In this document: piece by piece, positions 46,986 through 59,965 of the stretch
Layout of the letters: each line of letters starts with the position of its first letter
Position numbering within the stretch: the first letter of the stretch is position 1
From: Nageia nagi
Lineage: Eukaryota; Pinophyta
DNA length: 64,000 nucleotides
Assembly: GCA_050084985.1 (NCBI GenBank)
Contig: JBITNC010000001.1
Span: 149,048,001 to 149,112,000 of the forward strand
Direction of reading: 5' to 3'
Translations under genes and position numbers: made by a program
The notes under the pieces: generated by a model
What the model saw: only the letters and a program-made list of their open reading frames with translations
Database searches by the model: none
Told to the model about the DNA's origin: nothing

Positions 46986-47770
46986 ATGTGAAGGAAACTG
47001 GACAACAACAATGAGAGTCCTTAGATATTTGAAGGGGTCTCTAGATTTTGGAATCAAATATTCTAAGATGAGATACTTCAAAATATTTAGATATTTAGAT
47101 TTAGACTTTAATGGAGATAAAGAGAATGGAGTTTCAACTTTAGGAAGTCTCATTTATCTAATCACAATAAGGCCAAATATTTCATTTATGGTTGGAATCT
47201 TTTCTTGTTTTATGCAAAAATTATGTGAAGGACATTGGACAACAATAAATATAGTCCTTAGATATTTGAAGGGAACTCAAGATTTTGGACTCAAATATTC
47301 TAAGGTGAGAGACTTTAGATTGATTAGATTTTTAGATTCAAATTTTGATGGTGATAAGGATAATGGAGTTTCAACTTCAAGCTATCTCATGATTCTTGGA
47401 TCAAAAAATATCTCTTAGAGGTAATGAAAATAATCCATTCCATCAAATTCCACTATAGAGGCAAAATATGTGGTTTTTACAAAGGAAAAAAAGGATATTG
47501 TGTGGCTTAGAAAGATACTATAAGACATGTAGGAGAAATAAGTGTAACCAACTCCATTTGTGATTGAAAACACTTTTGCAATATAATTGGATAGGAATCC
47601 TAAATTCCATGATCAAACCAAACATATCAACATAAAATTTCATTTGATTCAATATCATGTAGAAGCCAAGAAAATATTTCAATTGAGACATTTTCCTACT
47701 AAGAAGCAAACTGCCAACATCTTCACCAAAGCACTTAGATGAGAAAAGTTCGAGAAGTCCAAAAATATGC
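46986..47770 (+). pseudogene. copia RNase H relic with internal tandem duplication
   Basis: VLRYLKGSLDFGIKYSK, then DLDFNGDKENGVST, is followed by a return to LIYLITIRPNISFMVGIF. A second VLRYLKGTQDFGLKYSK then leads to DSNFDGDKDNGVST. A unit of about 230 bp covering the RT/RNase H junction is thus present twice. Copy 1 runs from about 46411 and is split by the 46490-46985 insert; copy 2 is 47141-47375. The tail follows with frameshifts: LRKIL, KNPKFHD-like, HINIKFHLIQYHVEAKK and IFTKALR, the usual C-terminus. Confidence 0.8.
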
Positions 47771-47793
47771 TTGAATTACAAATACCCCTTCAG

Positions 47794-47806
47794 ATTAAGG
47801 GGGGAG
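47794..47806 (+). promoter_or_regulatory. Polypurine tract of the copia element
   Basis: ATTAAGGGGGGAG directly before the right LTR start TGTTAGACACC; the usual plus-strand primer position. Confidence 0.85.
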
Positions 47807-48054
47807 TGTTAGACACCAAATCCTTAGGGATTATGGTATATGATATAGTAGTAATACTTACTATATTTAGTAAATTTGGCTATAGGAATTTACTTGATTT
47901 TTAGAAGTAATAAGGGAGTGTATATGAAGAGTCCATGTGTAATCCAAAGGTATCCCATGGAGGTGACTATGTAAAGTCACTTTGTGATGTATTTATTCTT
48001 ATATCATATCCAACACAATATTTTTTTTCCTTAGAGTTATTTGAAATTTTTACA
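47807..48054 (+). repeat. Right LTR of the copia element
   Basis: 248 bp, starting TGTTAGACACC and ending TTTTTACA. Colinear with 34566-34814. Confidence 0.88.
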
Positions 48055-48059
48055 CCTAC

Positions 48060-50090
48060 TAGGATGAACATAATCAACAACACTTGCACCCTTACCATCA
48101 GGAAAGAAAGTAAATATGACATTTGAAAAAACAAGGGATTACATTATATGTGTAAAGGTTATGTGACTCTCCCATATATAGAATAAATTATCCATATGTT
48201 GTGATATAATTGTCTCCATTAAGTGAAACTCAAAGCACACCCAAATCCTTGAGGTCGATCTTTTGGAGACAAAGCAATCCTCTATAAGGCCTTGGATAGA
48301 TACTTGTTGGACTCTAATGTGAGCATTAAAGTTAGAAATAAGAGATCTTAAAGTAGAGGTTAAGAAATAGATCATTATTTGATATGTATGCAGAAAGAAG
48401 AAGAGGCATGGGGAAGTAACACACTACAAAGAATACATTTGTGAAGGGATTACCTCTAAGAAACAATAACCACATATGCTTGGAATGTACATACGAAACT
48501 AGTAAGGATACAATGAGACAAATATTATCTCAAGTAAGTCAAGTGACTCCATTAGGGCATCAAACACCACCTAATGTATAAGCTTCACATCGATAAGATG
48601 AGAGCCAAATGTAGCTAGTGATAAGAGGGAGGACCTCTTATCACTTTCATAGGCCTTAGTGAGGAAAATGATATCTTGAGAAGTTATAAAATCTTGGAAG
48701 GTTCCAAGAGAATACCATAATAAACCATTATGATTCTAACATGCAATAGAGAATTCATTAGCCTTAGTAAAGACATTAGGGTGGTATCATTATGAAGGTA
48801 CAAGATGTGACCATCTCAGAGGGGGAGAGGCAAGAATGATAACCCAATAGTTGTAAATGATAACTCATTTATTCTCTTTTCTGGCACCATGATAAAAAAA
48901 ATTGGCTTTACAAAGATTTTCCACTTGAAGTTCTATGAGGTCAACATATAAATAGATCTTATCAGGAAGATAGAATAATTTCCTCTTAACTTGTAAAGCT
49001 TGTAGGCATTCCCTTGTTCATTGAAAATAGATGATAAGAGTTTTGTTCAGGATAGTCCAAGCCTTGTTAAGAGTGGTACCTTTCAAATCCAAGATCTTCT
49101 ATAGTGAAATGTGACCAAAATGTAAAGGGTTGGTTGGTTTTGGAGGATTGTGAACTCAAAGATAGAGTACCTTAGTGTAAAGCATATTTTCCTCAAATTT
49201 TATTTATTTCTATATTTCAACCATTAATGATCCTTTTATGACATTTAATCATGGGTTTTTTTGGTCTATATATTTTTAAATGGATTATTATTGAGTAGTG
49301 GTTTCATGTTTGAGATATTTGTGTTATGTAAGGATATTAAACTACTTGGTTTTGAGTTTGAAAATCATGTCTAGGAACTATTATGGAATTTTTGCAAGAG
49401 GGGGTAATTAACAAGTTGATTGACTCTCTTTATCAACTTTTTGATAAGAGCATCTTTACTATCCATTTGATGCATATATTATATCTTAGATATACATTTT
49501 TATAATTGCATGATTTGATTTATGTGTATGGTTATAATTGTTCATTGGTCTCAAATGGTTAGAAAGAGATCTACATTAGTAGTTTAAGTGACTTGATTCT
49601 CAAGTTGAACATATATTCAATAATATCCATCCTATCCATGATGAGATCCATGATTTTTGATGTGGGTTGTTGTTCCATGAGGTGCAAACTATTTATGATA
49701 TCAACATGACCAACATCTTTATTTTGCTTTTTTGATTGCATGGTGAAGAAAATTAATAGTCTTATTTATTAATTTTTGAGGATACACTTGGTTTCAATGT
49801 TGATTTTTCCTTATTTATTAGTATGGGATTAAAAGAATAAAAGGATCCAAAGTTAGCATGCTTTAAGCTTATAATCCTTGATCAAAATTAGCTTTTAATA
49901 AAAAAAGAAGAGGGTAACAACCTTTAGCTAAGTAATCCTTATGAAATTCCATAGAAAGATAAGGAGAAAAAATAATAAACTCCTTGTACAATAGAAAATA
50001 AATACCTAAAAGAAAACAAAATATACTAAACACAAAGAGAGAGACCTTTTTAGATTATTTTATTTTATTCTTTAATTTTTTATTATTGTA
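48060..50090. other. Intergenic; weak coding-like traces
   Basis: From about 48140 to 49150 the minus strand has moderately long coding-like pieces with stops, but none resembles a family I can name. No LTR or TIR boundary seen. Confidence 0.3.
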
Positions 50091-50165
50091 AAAAAGAAAC
50101 TAATTTAATTTTAATTTAATTTAATTTATCTTTTTTTTTAATTTATAAAAAAATAAAAGGAAATC
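50091..50165. repeat. A/T low-complexity tract (TTTAATTTAA-like)
   Basis: Imperfect TTTAATTTTAATTTAATTTAA run flanked by T and A homopolymers. Confidence 0.7.
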
Positions 50166-53100
50166 ATACTTATTAAGACACAAAATCCAAAAGCAAAGGG
50201 CAAAAAAGAGTAGCTTAAGAAAAGACACCCACTCATTAAGAAATAAAAGTGTGAAACCAAAGGTAATCACAACTTAGGGATGAGGATTAGGATAACATCT
50301 TGTGGGTGAGAAAATCCCTAACTACAAGCATTCATTAGGGTAGAAACTTGTACACATGTTAATAAGGGGTATAGAAAAGGACATATATGATTAGCGAGTC
50401 CCCAAATGGGATAAAAATAATGAAAGAAAGAAAGCATATTAATGTCCATGGGAGATCAAAAATAGTCTATGGGATAACTATAGTGGGTCAATACATAACA
50501 TGCATGTCTTGTAGTGGGAATTGAACATGGGATACAAGGCACAATAGGGTCAAGACATGATGAATGACAATGAAAAAAATGAAAATCAAAGTTATAGTCA
50601 CAAAAATAAACAAAACAATATTGAAGATGAACATAATGAAGATTATAGTATAAATGAATGAAAAGTAGGGGACTAAAATATGAGGTTGAATAGAGGTATG
50701 ATGGAGAAGGAGAGATAAAAGATGCATTAAATTGAAGTATAATGATATTGAATCTCCAAAGATCATGGGTTTCTATATAAAAAATCATCAATTTATCAAG
50801 TGATTTTTTTGATCTTGATAAAATAATGACATCAAAACTAATGAAAGGAACCAACAATGCCCTACTGTAAAGAGGGGTCGATAGGGGATGCAAATCCATG
50901 GAACAACAATGGATTTGAAGGTTTGAAAAAATGCTAAGAAAAATACATGAATGCAAAAATGGCATCAGTAATCATATATTTCAATCTATAAGAGAGGCCA
51001 TTGGGGTAAAGTTGTGTAACCTCTCCATGAGCTCCATTATACCATGACTAGGAAGATCTCAATTAAGGAGAGTTTATTGTTGATGAAGTAGATAAGTTTT
51101 ATTGAATATAATATTGGTGAGTTTAATTTCATTCTTGGAGATTAGTTGTAAGGCTTTTTAGGCATCCATAGAACCTATGAATAAGTTAAACCCTCATCAT
51201 ATCATCGCTCTAGTCAAGAAACCCTCAATGCATTATCACTCTAGTCCAACAATATAGTTGCTTCAGATAAGAAATTCCTATCAAATGACTAATTTGAGCT
51301 TTGTATAATAAATAAATTTTTACAAGTACTAATTTGAACTTAGCATAAGGGATACATTTTTACAAGTAAAAATTTGATTTTTGGTCCTAACCTAATGAAC
51401 AATAATGATAAATTGAATTCCTTTGAAATAATATTTTGGTAGGTTTCCTCCAAAAGAAAATTTAAGGTTTCATTTAAGCTAGTAAACTTTATATGTAGGT
51501 ACATAAATATTAATTATTTGATCATATTTTACTTATGGTTAGATCTATGATTGTTATCTCTTATTATTATGATTATGGATTTATTAGGCTAATTTATTAT
51601 AATTATTTATCTATTTGCATTCATAGGTTGGGTGAATTATAATTTTGGAATTGTTTTTATTTCATCTATAGGTTGAATACTTACCTCTCTTGAAATGATA
51701 CATTTGCACCTAAAATTTAGGATTAAACTACCTCATTCACCAAATCACTACCCAAAAGTAAATGAGTTTATAAAGTCACATGTTTACAAAGATAAAAATG
51801 ATCTTGAAGAATGATAATAGGGCTTGGAACTATTTATTCAATTTTGCCTTTAGGGTTGATAGAATGAAAATTAGGACCACAATTAGGAAGACACTCTACA
51901 AATTAGTTTATAAGTTATCATATCTATGAATCTAGAAATAACAGCTTATAAAATTATGATGATGGATGAAGGCCAACTGAATTCCATCAAATATAGGCTA
52001 TATGTGTTAGTACAATTTTAAGAATCAAGGAATAAGTTATTGGGAATAATTTAAAATTAAGCCAAAAAAGTAAATGAAACCTTTGAAAGTTAGAAGAAAG
52101 GAATATCAATATGGGGATTTGGTGTTATTATGGGATGTAAGAGGGTCATATCCCTAGAAGAAATGAAGCACTTCTTAGCAAGGTACCTACCATTTAAAAA
52201 AAAATCAATGATTACTATTTCATACTAATAAATATTTTTGAATTATATTGGACCATGTAGTTAATTCATAACACATAAATCTTTACTACCAACAATAGGT
52301 GTAAGAGACTAGGTAAAATTTATATAATATATATTTTTTCACATTCTTTCTTTATACATTATTTGCATATTAATTTTTTTAAGCTTTGTATTCTTAGCTC
52401 TATGAAATTTGAAAACCACCCCTTAGCAAAAAATATTATTAAATATATTCTAGATCACCACTTTAAGTAATTTTATTCTTGTTCTTTAGCAAATAATTTT
52501 TTCCTATTGGTTAGGAGAGACACTATTGAGGATCCATAAGAATATTCTATTTTATTTTTCTCAAGCATATCCTTCCTTAATTCATAAAGTACCCCTCATA
52601 ATTATTATTTCATCCTTGGGAGTTTAGTAAAAAAAAATAATATTCTCTTAAATGCCTTAAACAAATTAACTTTGCCAAAATCCTCCCTTCACTTTAGAAG
52701 TAATTTCTCTTATTAAAATATCAGTCCATTTTTTTAAGTTCTCATTTTTCACCTTATATAAATATTACTTTATGAAAACTAATCTACTAAATTCTTTGTC
52801 ATGAACCCTAAAAGGTACCTTATATATCCATAAATATCATTTATTTTAATTTAAGACTACCATGGACCTTATTTATAAAAATTATTCCAAACCATAATAT
52901 ATCGATGAAGGATATGGGTGGGATAGAATCAACCATGTACCTTGTGTGCTTTTCAAAATTTCACCAATGCCCCCACCTGCCTCACTCCCAGGCTCCAAAT
53001 TTGTAGATTGCAGTGTATTTCATAACCATTTTATCTTGCACATAAAGTACTAAAAAAAATGTCCTTCAAATTGAAGGACAAGTTTAAAAAAAATTCCTTG

Positions 53101-53592
53101 GTATTTTGATCTCATCCCTGCAAATTTTATTAATATGAAAGTCTAAAATTTTCAAATCCCTTCAAAAGAAAATTTACCCAGCCCTACAAATTTGATCTCT
53201 GCTTGCTCCACTTTCTTCCTCTCTCATGTGGGCCCCATAATTTTTGGCATGCTATTTTTCAGTATGTTATGATATAAACACATGTCATATAGTTAAAGGA
53301 TGTACATTGATTACTATACTTTCATTATCTAGTGGATGAGTGGTTGATTTAGTTTTAAATTCAATAATCATAAGCACACATCCTATATAGTTAAAGGATA
53401 TGCAAATACGATTGTAGGATATGCATTTATCACTATACTTGCATGCTTTACTAGATTATTTAGCTTTAAAATACAATATTACTCTTATCAGGTCTTCCCT
53501 TCTCATTCTTAAAGGAAACAAATTCATTATGACCCCAAAAAATGTGGATATTGAGGGTGAATAATTGATTTTTATAGTAATAATTTATTAAG
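50166..53592. other. Intergenic, no gene seen
   Basis: Contains a 169-codon minus-strand open frame (50965-50456) rich in Phe, Ser, His and Tyr. It looks like the complement of a purine-rich stretch and not a protein. The part near 52900-53590 may be an LTR, given the primer-site-like motif that follows. Confidence 0.35.
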
Positions 53593-53604
53593 TGGTATCA
53601 AAGC
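53593..53604 (+). promoter_or_regulatory. Possible primer binding site of a lost LTR element
   Basis: TGGTATCAAAGC differs in one base from the initiator tRNA-Met site TGGTATCAGAGC. No LTR pair or coding region could be tied to it. Confidence 0.3.
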
Positions 53605-55080
53605 TCTTTCCTTACTCTAAATGATCTTATATCTTAGGGTTTTTTTTAAAAAAATATTATCTTTTATATAAATTTTCATGAAGAGGCCTAAAGTCATATG
53701 TTGTTAAATTCTATTTAACTAATATCATTTTTATTTCTTTTCCTAGATACACAGGTTAGAAACTTTGTTAAAATACCTTAAAGCATCTATCATTTTTTTT
53801 TTCTAAGCATGATATCCCATAAAATTGCATGTAAAGTAAGGTATATGAAATTTTGCATGAATACCTAAACTTTAGAAAAAATCGTACATGATTTTGAGCT
53901 CTCACAACCTTGCGTATATCAAGAGACCCTTTTAGGAGACAAATTGAGATTTCATCATAGGAAGTTATCAATTATGTAATTTTTGTAGTGCAATGAGTAA
54001 AACGCCCAAGAAGATCACCCTTATCTACATGAGAAATGGGTGATAGTGTCGTTAGGAGTAAGAAACCTTTCCTTCTTTGTTAGTGTCATGAGATATGGGA
54101 TCAAACACTAATTGTAATTTTTTCAAGTATATCAAATGTTTGCAAAAAGTGCATACTTCTTATTTTAGCAATCAACCCAACTTATTACTACCTATATTTT
54201 CCTACCCTACACACAATGGAAAACTAAAAAAAACATAGAGCTCAACCAAAAATAAAAAAAGCAATGATGACACATAAGACTAAAGTTGGAAAAATAATTA
54301 ATATCATAAATATCATTAGTGTCACAAATGAATTCCCTTGATGAAAAGCTTGATTGATATGCATTAATGATGTTGGGTGTTAACACTTAAATTTGATTTT
54401 TATTTACTTAAAAATAATATTTTATGTATTTATGTATTAAAGTAATTATTTTTTTAATTTTTCTATATTTGTAGAATAAAGTGTAATTTAACTCATTTTT
54501 ATCCTTTTGGTGATATTTTCTCTTATGGTTTGTCCATGTAGATTGGAAATGATCTTCATCTTATTTGTGTTGATTGACTTTATTGCAAATATTGGTGGAC
54601 CTCTCATTATTCAATTTTCAAATTTTGAAGTGTGTGATAACCTACCATCAAAACCTATACATTGGGCACTATCCAAACATCATTATGCCATATAGTATGA
54701 TAACTATAAGTAACCAACATTATGAGCAAATTTCTTGTATATTCTACATACCATATTAATTGGGCAAAGTATTGTTAGCCTCATTTAAAACATGCTCATC
54801 ATCAGATTCAATTATATTATGATCCATATGCTTTTCAAATTCTTCATTCACTAAACTCTATCAGGTGAATTTAATCACTAAATCCTCATTTATTATGATA
54901 GACTCATCTACCTTTTAGGTATTTCTTGTTCTTTTTTTTGTGGCAATATTATTTTGCATATTATCAAGCTAGTAATTTACAACTATGAGCACATATCAAC
55001 ATTGAGAAATATGATAATATCAAAGTATAACATTATTCAATCCAACAAGATGTTAAATATTTCAAATATCAATTTAAATA
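53605..55080. other. Intergenic, no gene seen
   Basis: AT-rich. If the motif at 53593 is a true primer site, this would be decayed element interior. No domain is readable. Confidence 0.35.
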
Positions 55081-55690
55081 CATAAGGACTGAGAATTATT
55101 TGGGAATATGCATGATGCAAACATAGTTTTAGGAACTACAATGATCATAAGATATACACAAAATAGATTTTTTGAAAAGGCTATAGATACTTTTAAGAAA
55201 ATGCAATTTTTAGGTGTAAAGCTAGAATTTGTAACCTTTGCAAGCATTCTACCAACATGTGCATTATTTCTAAAATGAATCATTATGCATGCATTATAGA
55301 TCACCTTGGTTATGCAAAATATATTAAGGAAACTTTAAACTTCATTGCCAAAATGCCTATAAAACTTTAAATGGGTGTGTGGATGTATTTGATTGGTACT
55401 TGTAAATCACATAATAATAAAGGAATAGGGGAGTTTATGGAAATAATCCTTTTTTGTTCAAGGGTAATTATGTTGCATATTATATTCTACTTTCAAATAT
55501 TTATGTTGAAGTGCATGATTACATTTCAAATATGGATAATATTCTTATGGAGATTATTGGTGATGTATAGTAATGCAAGATCGAAAGAGTATTGCATAAT
55601 CACATGGTGCATGTCTTCAAGCAGATAAAAAACCATGTTCCATTTCAATTTTTCAAAAAATATTGTTAATAAATATTTGTAGAAATAGAC
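55081..55690 (+). pseudogene. DYW-type PPR gene relic, copy 1
   Basis: A frame contains DANIVLGTTMIIRYTQN, FEKAIDTFKKMQFLGVK and LEFVTFASILPTCA, a PLS-type pentatricopeptide repeat. After a frameshift, HYACIIDHLGYAKYI, LNFIAKMPIKL and GVWMYLIGTCKSH match the last repeat and the start of the E domain in plant organelle RNA-editing factors. Later positions are degraded. The copy ends with CCATGTTCCATTTCAATTTT and about 60 bp of flank, also seen at the end of copy 2. PPR editing proteins bind organelle RNA; this is only a fragment. Confidence 0.72.
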
Positions 55691-56560
55691 AATGTTGTTT
55701 ATGGATACAACAAGGATTCCCTTAAACTATTTGATCTAAGGAAGCACTTGGGAACCAACCCTAATAACATAACCTTTGTATGTGTTGTACTTGCATGCAA
55801 CCATTTAGGTCTAGTAGTTGAGGGTTGAAAATACTTTAATAGCATGAGTGACTCTTATTGCATTATCCCTAGGATGAATCATTAGACATGTGTTGTTGAC
55901 CTTCTTGGTCATGTAGGCTATCTTGAGAAAGCTTTGAACTTCAATACCAATATGCACATAAAACCTAAATTGGGTGTCTAGATGTATCCACTTGGTGCTT
56001 ATAGATCACATAAGAATGTAGAAATAGGGAAATTTATGGTAACAATCATTTTTTTTTATCGAAGCTTAAATATTCTCCATCTTATGTTCTTTCAAATATT
56101 TTTGTTGAAGTGGGTATTTGGGATAATGTTCAAAGAGTAAGGAAATTAATGATAGATACATGAATCAAGAAGACACCTAGATGTACTTGGATTAAAGTTG
56201 AAAAAAGAGTATATGCTTTTCTTATAGAAAACAAATCACACCCACAAACATGGAAGATTTATGAAAAATAAAAAAAATAGAGTGAGATGAAGGTAGTGGG
56301 GTATACTCCAAATACAATATATGTGTTGCATGATGTGGAGTTTGATGATAAAGACTTCTCTAACATAACACAAAAAATTTGGCAATTGCATTTGAGTTAT
56401 GAAAGACTCTCTTTGAAATCATTATTAGAGTTGTGAATAACCTTTGAGTATGCAATTACTATTGTACTACAACCAAGTTTATCTCTAATGGCATGATGCA
56501 TATTTTTAGGTAGAAAGGAAAACATGTTTCATTTTATTTTTTCAAAAATTATTATTATTA
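55691..56560 (+). pseudogene. DYW-type PPR gene relic, copy 2
   Basis: Reads GTNPNNITFVCVVLACNHLG, YFNSMSDSYCIIPRMNH, VVDLLGHVGYLEKALNF and GAYRSHKNVEIGKF (final repeat and E domain). After shifts it continues with KKTPRCTWIKVEKRVYAFLI, SHPQTWKIYE, GYTPNTIYVLHDVEFDDKDF and CTTTKFIS (E+ and DYW region). The zinc-binding and terminal DYW residues are not preserved. It covers more of the C-terminus than copy 1 and ends with the same flank motif. Several stops and frameshifts. Confidence 0.75.
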
Positions 56561-57429
56561 AATATTTGTACAAATAGATAATATTGTTGGTTGCTAACAT
56601 CATATGATCAAGTGAACATAACTACCTATATCTATTGATGCAATATTTGTGAAAGCATTATTTTTTATACTATTGTTATTTTTAATATTGCAAATTCATG
56701 GTATCAAAATTATTTTGAAGAATCTTGTATAATTGTAGAGTGAAGAGTTAGAGAAGGAGGTGCAAGAATTGCAAATATGAAAGAATAAATACTTGAAGGA
56801 AATAGAATACACTTGAAGAATAATAAATATTAGAGAATAGCTTAGAAGTAGCTTGGTACTTTGGTATGAATATATTAGAGAAACTCTTAATTATAATTTG
56901 CTCTTACCTTTATCATTTTGTGCAATCATTTTGTTTGGAATCATTCTATTAGTTTATGCCTATGTTTACATCAACCATCTAGACCCAAATTTTAAGTAGT
57001 AATTTCTTTATACATTGATGTAGATTTTGGACTATCCATGGATAAAAATGCCAATAATTTTTTATGTGGAATTAGACCATGTTTTGTATATTTAATAGCT
57101 AAAAATTATTGTCGAGATTTAATTATTAGAATTCTTTAGTGATATAAAAGTGAAATGTCCAATATATAAGGATTTAAAAGATCTATTTTATTATATAATT
57201 CATGTAAATTTGGTTTTCTCATTATACACATAAAATAAATGAGTTTCTTATAAAAAAAATCATGACATTTATAAATGAAAAATAATTAATATGTTTAAAG
57301 TAATTATTATATATTTGTAATAAATATTTAACATGGATATTTCTCTATTGAAGGATCAACATAATTTTCACAAGACATATGACATAAATGAGTTTCTTAT
57401 AAAAAAGTTTATACCTCATCAAAATGTAG
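56561..57429. other. Intergenic, no gene seen
   Basis: Strongly AT-rich. A short phrase with ATAAATGAGTTTCTTATAAAAAA is repeated at about 57235 and 57387, so a weak local repeat exists. Confidence 0.4.
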
Positions 57430-58040
57430 TTTTAAAAACTAGAATGATTGTAGGATATGGATCCAAAATTGAATTTTTTTGTTAATATTGGAGGGGATTT
57501 TTAGGGAGCCAATAACCGCTTTACATTGAAGGTAGTTTTGAATTTGTTCCTCAATCTCCCTAGAGCATGAACAAAATTCTGTCAACCTAGAGGAGGGCCT
57601 GAACACTTTCAAAACTTGGAAAAATAAAATCTTGTCAAGGCCTTGTACATATATTAATATAGGCATTAACCCTTGTACACTATCAAATAAAAATTCAAAA
57701 CTATGCACTTAGATTTGAAATTTAAACTTCTAGCTAAAAGAGAAAGAAGCTGTTGAGCCATGGAAATTGTAGTTTTGAATCTTGGCCTGGTATTCCAAAT
57801 AATTAGATAGGCTATGTAGATTCTTGTTATTTCTCACTTGAGTTGAGTGAGAAAGTCCCTTCTTGTATCTTTTCTACTTCTAGATCTGAACCAACTTAAC
57901 CATTCCTCCATATTAAACCCCTGATAGGGTGGGGTGGCAAGGATGTCCACCTGAATTGAAGCATAGGAAATAGGCTCTATGCCTTCCTTCATGGGGGAGG
58001 AAAATCCTATGCTCGTAGGTTCATGACCCATCAGGGTTAG
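57430..58040 (-). pseudogene. Unrecognised degenerate coding-like region
   Basis: Two minus-strand open stretches (58031-57834 and 57708-57439) lie in different frames. With the sequence between them they read like one broken protein of about 190 residues: MEEWLSWFRSRSRKDTRRDF in the first, and FQVLKVFRPSSRL and CSCSREIEEQIQNYLQCK in the second. I do not recognise the family. It could be a transposon gag or a captured gene, or chance. Confidence 0.3.
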
Positions 58041-59534
58041 GAAGAAAACATTACTTAGGGAAAGTTGAGCCTTCTAAACTACATTTCAAGAACCAGATAT
58101 GATACCAACATAATCCATGCCTTTTAGATCTATCCACCTTAAAAAGAATAAAGTGCCTAGAAACTAAACAACACAAGATGTTTAGCATCCTGACTAAGAT
58201 CAAACCTCAATCCTTCTATAATCTAGCATGCCTTATCTTCCAATTGAGATCCACATTTCTCAACTTTTGGATTCATGAATTGGATCTTTGATATTTTAGG
58301 CTTTGCACACATTTTAACCTCCATAACTAGTTCACCAATTTGAGATTTGGCAACTTATTACAACAAGGGTTTCAAAAAAAATATGTTTGTAATTTCTCTA
58401 ATTGAAAATCTTACTTCCATCAAAAAATCTATCGGCATCTTTTGCCTTAGTAGGGTTGATGTGGAAAATAGGGTAAGGATCTTATCAAGAGAAAATGGCA
58501 ATTATAAGGAGAAATTTGTTAAACCTCTTTCCCTTATTTTTTTATGACTATTATACATTTGTGAGTGTAACAACCAATCATAAAAAATGTCCATTTCTAC
58601 CTTTCTATCAAGCCCAAGTCCATCCCATACACAAACAAAAGCTCTTGTTGGGAACATCACCAAGCACCACAACCTCACATGGTCATCTAAACCTCTCTTA
58701 TCAAAGACACTTTTCCTCCCATCCTTCTTCAACCTCCCTCTGTGCATAACAACATCTTCCTTCTAAATCTATTCCCACCATATCTAATGATCCAAAATTG
58801 AATTTCATGATTAATAAAAGACTCAAAACTAAACCTCAATAGGCATATTTTTCTATCCCATGTTGAAGCTCTCATCACTCCATCTCTCTAATGGTTTGAA
58901 TGAGAAAAATGGACACTTGATGTGCATGATATGCTTGTCCAAAATTTTTGAGAAATTAAATAATCCCAAGGTGGGACTCATACCAAATAGGATGACAATA
59001 TGAACATATGAATGGATGATGCACATAAAATAAGGTGCTTGCATAGTGCACACATGGGATAAGGTATTTATTGGCATCTTATAGAAACATGTAGGATTTG
59101 AATATTATCAATTGTGTTGCAATGAAAATTGAGCTGGAATATAGAATAAAATGAAATACAATTATTCTTCAATCTTCATTGAACCTCAAATTATATAACA
59201 TAGATAGACATGTTTGTAATTGCAAAATGATATTCAATCTCAATTCAAACTATAATTTTCCCTTAGAAGGGACTTTTACAAATGCTATGTGCCAAAATAA
59301 AGAGTATTAAATCTTCATTGTTTTTGAGTTAGCTTGCTTCTTCCCTTGATATGAGCAACCTGTAAATCCTACACACATGCAAAAGACAATAACATCAAAG
59401 CATCCATGTATGACATTGCATTGAATTGAAACTAGCATAAAACAATAAAATGTATGAGCTCACAAGATTTTGGCAGCATTACCCTACTTCAAAAATGGGT
59501 TCAATTGGGGTCCATATTGCTTTGTATTAGCTTG
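58041..59534. other. Intergenic or LTR distal part, no gene seen
   Basis: Probably includes the R/U5 portion of the minus-strand LTR whose start is at 59965; its far end could not be placed. Short open frames only. Confidence 0.35.
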
Positions 59535-59965
59535 TATTTATAGATCTTGGATGAGATGTTTCAAGGCTGGTAAGAGGAAGTGAACAGCCACCGTAGGTCA
59601 TAACTGACCCCCTCTATCCACCTCATCTTGTAAGAATGAAGCATTCCAACTTCCTTTTACTATTTTGGCTTCTATTCGGCTATTACAGAGTCATCGGCAT
59701 TTGGAGGTCGAATGCCAATGACTAGCTCAAAACATCGGCGTTTGTAGGTGAACGCCAGTGACTGGTTAACAATTTTATAACAACATTAAAATGACCACCA
59801 AATAGTCAATTTTTATCGAAAAGGGGTCATGTGACCACTCATTTTGCATGTACTCAATGAGAGATATCCAATAATGGATTTTTCAAGCTTGTTTGAGGCT
59901 TGTATAAAGAGTTATGATTAGTTCAATGTTTACTAGTTAAAGAGGGACATTTTTAGGTGTCTACA
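59535..59965 (-). mobile_element. LTR start (U3 and TATA box) of a minus-strand gypsy-like element
   Basis: On the minus strand the LTR begins TGTAGACACCTAAAAATG at 59965, right after a polypurine tract. About 420 bp later lies GATCTATAAATACAAGC, a convincing TATA box (59535-59542). The U3 includes a near-duplicate pair, ACTGGCGTTCACCTAC and ATTGGCATTCGACCTCC, near 59695-59765. The start resembles the + strand LTR at 7107. Its 3' end was not identified. Confidence 0.6.

Larger units (their letters stand above)
34566..48054 (+). mobile_element. Ty1/copia retrotransposon, broken, carrying nested insertions
   Basis: Short LTRs (34566-34814 and 47807-48054, about 249 bp) bracket 13 kb. The primer site TGGTATCAGAGC follows the left LTR and a polypurine tract precedes the right one. 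Inside, in the order protease, integrase, reverse transcriptase, RNase H typical of Ty1/copia, are stop-ridden remains of every domain. The excess length comes from a non-autonomous LTR element (40920-45531), a solo LTR-like insertion (46490-46985) and probably more material in the 4-kb stretch before gag. The left LTR starts TA instead of TG. Confidence 0.88.

Noticed and set aside
50456-50965. 169-codon open frame on the minus strand
   Set aside because: Composition (Phe, Ser, His, Tyr, Ile) is that of the complement of purine-rich DNA; no domain, no splice context, and an overlapping frame is also open.
58495-58749. Overlapping open frames on both strands
   Set aside because: No domain on either strand and no matching splice signals; chance frames in C/T-rich sequence.
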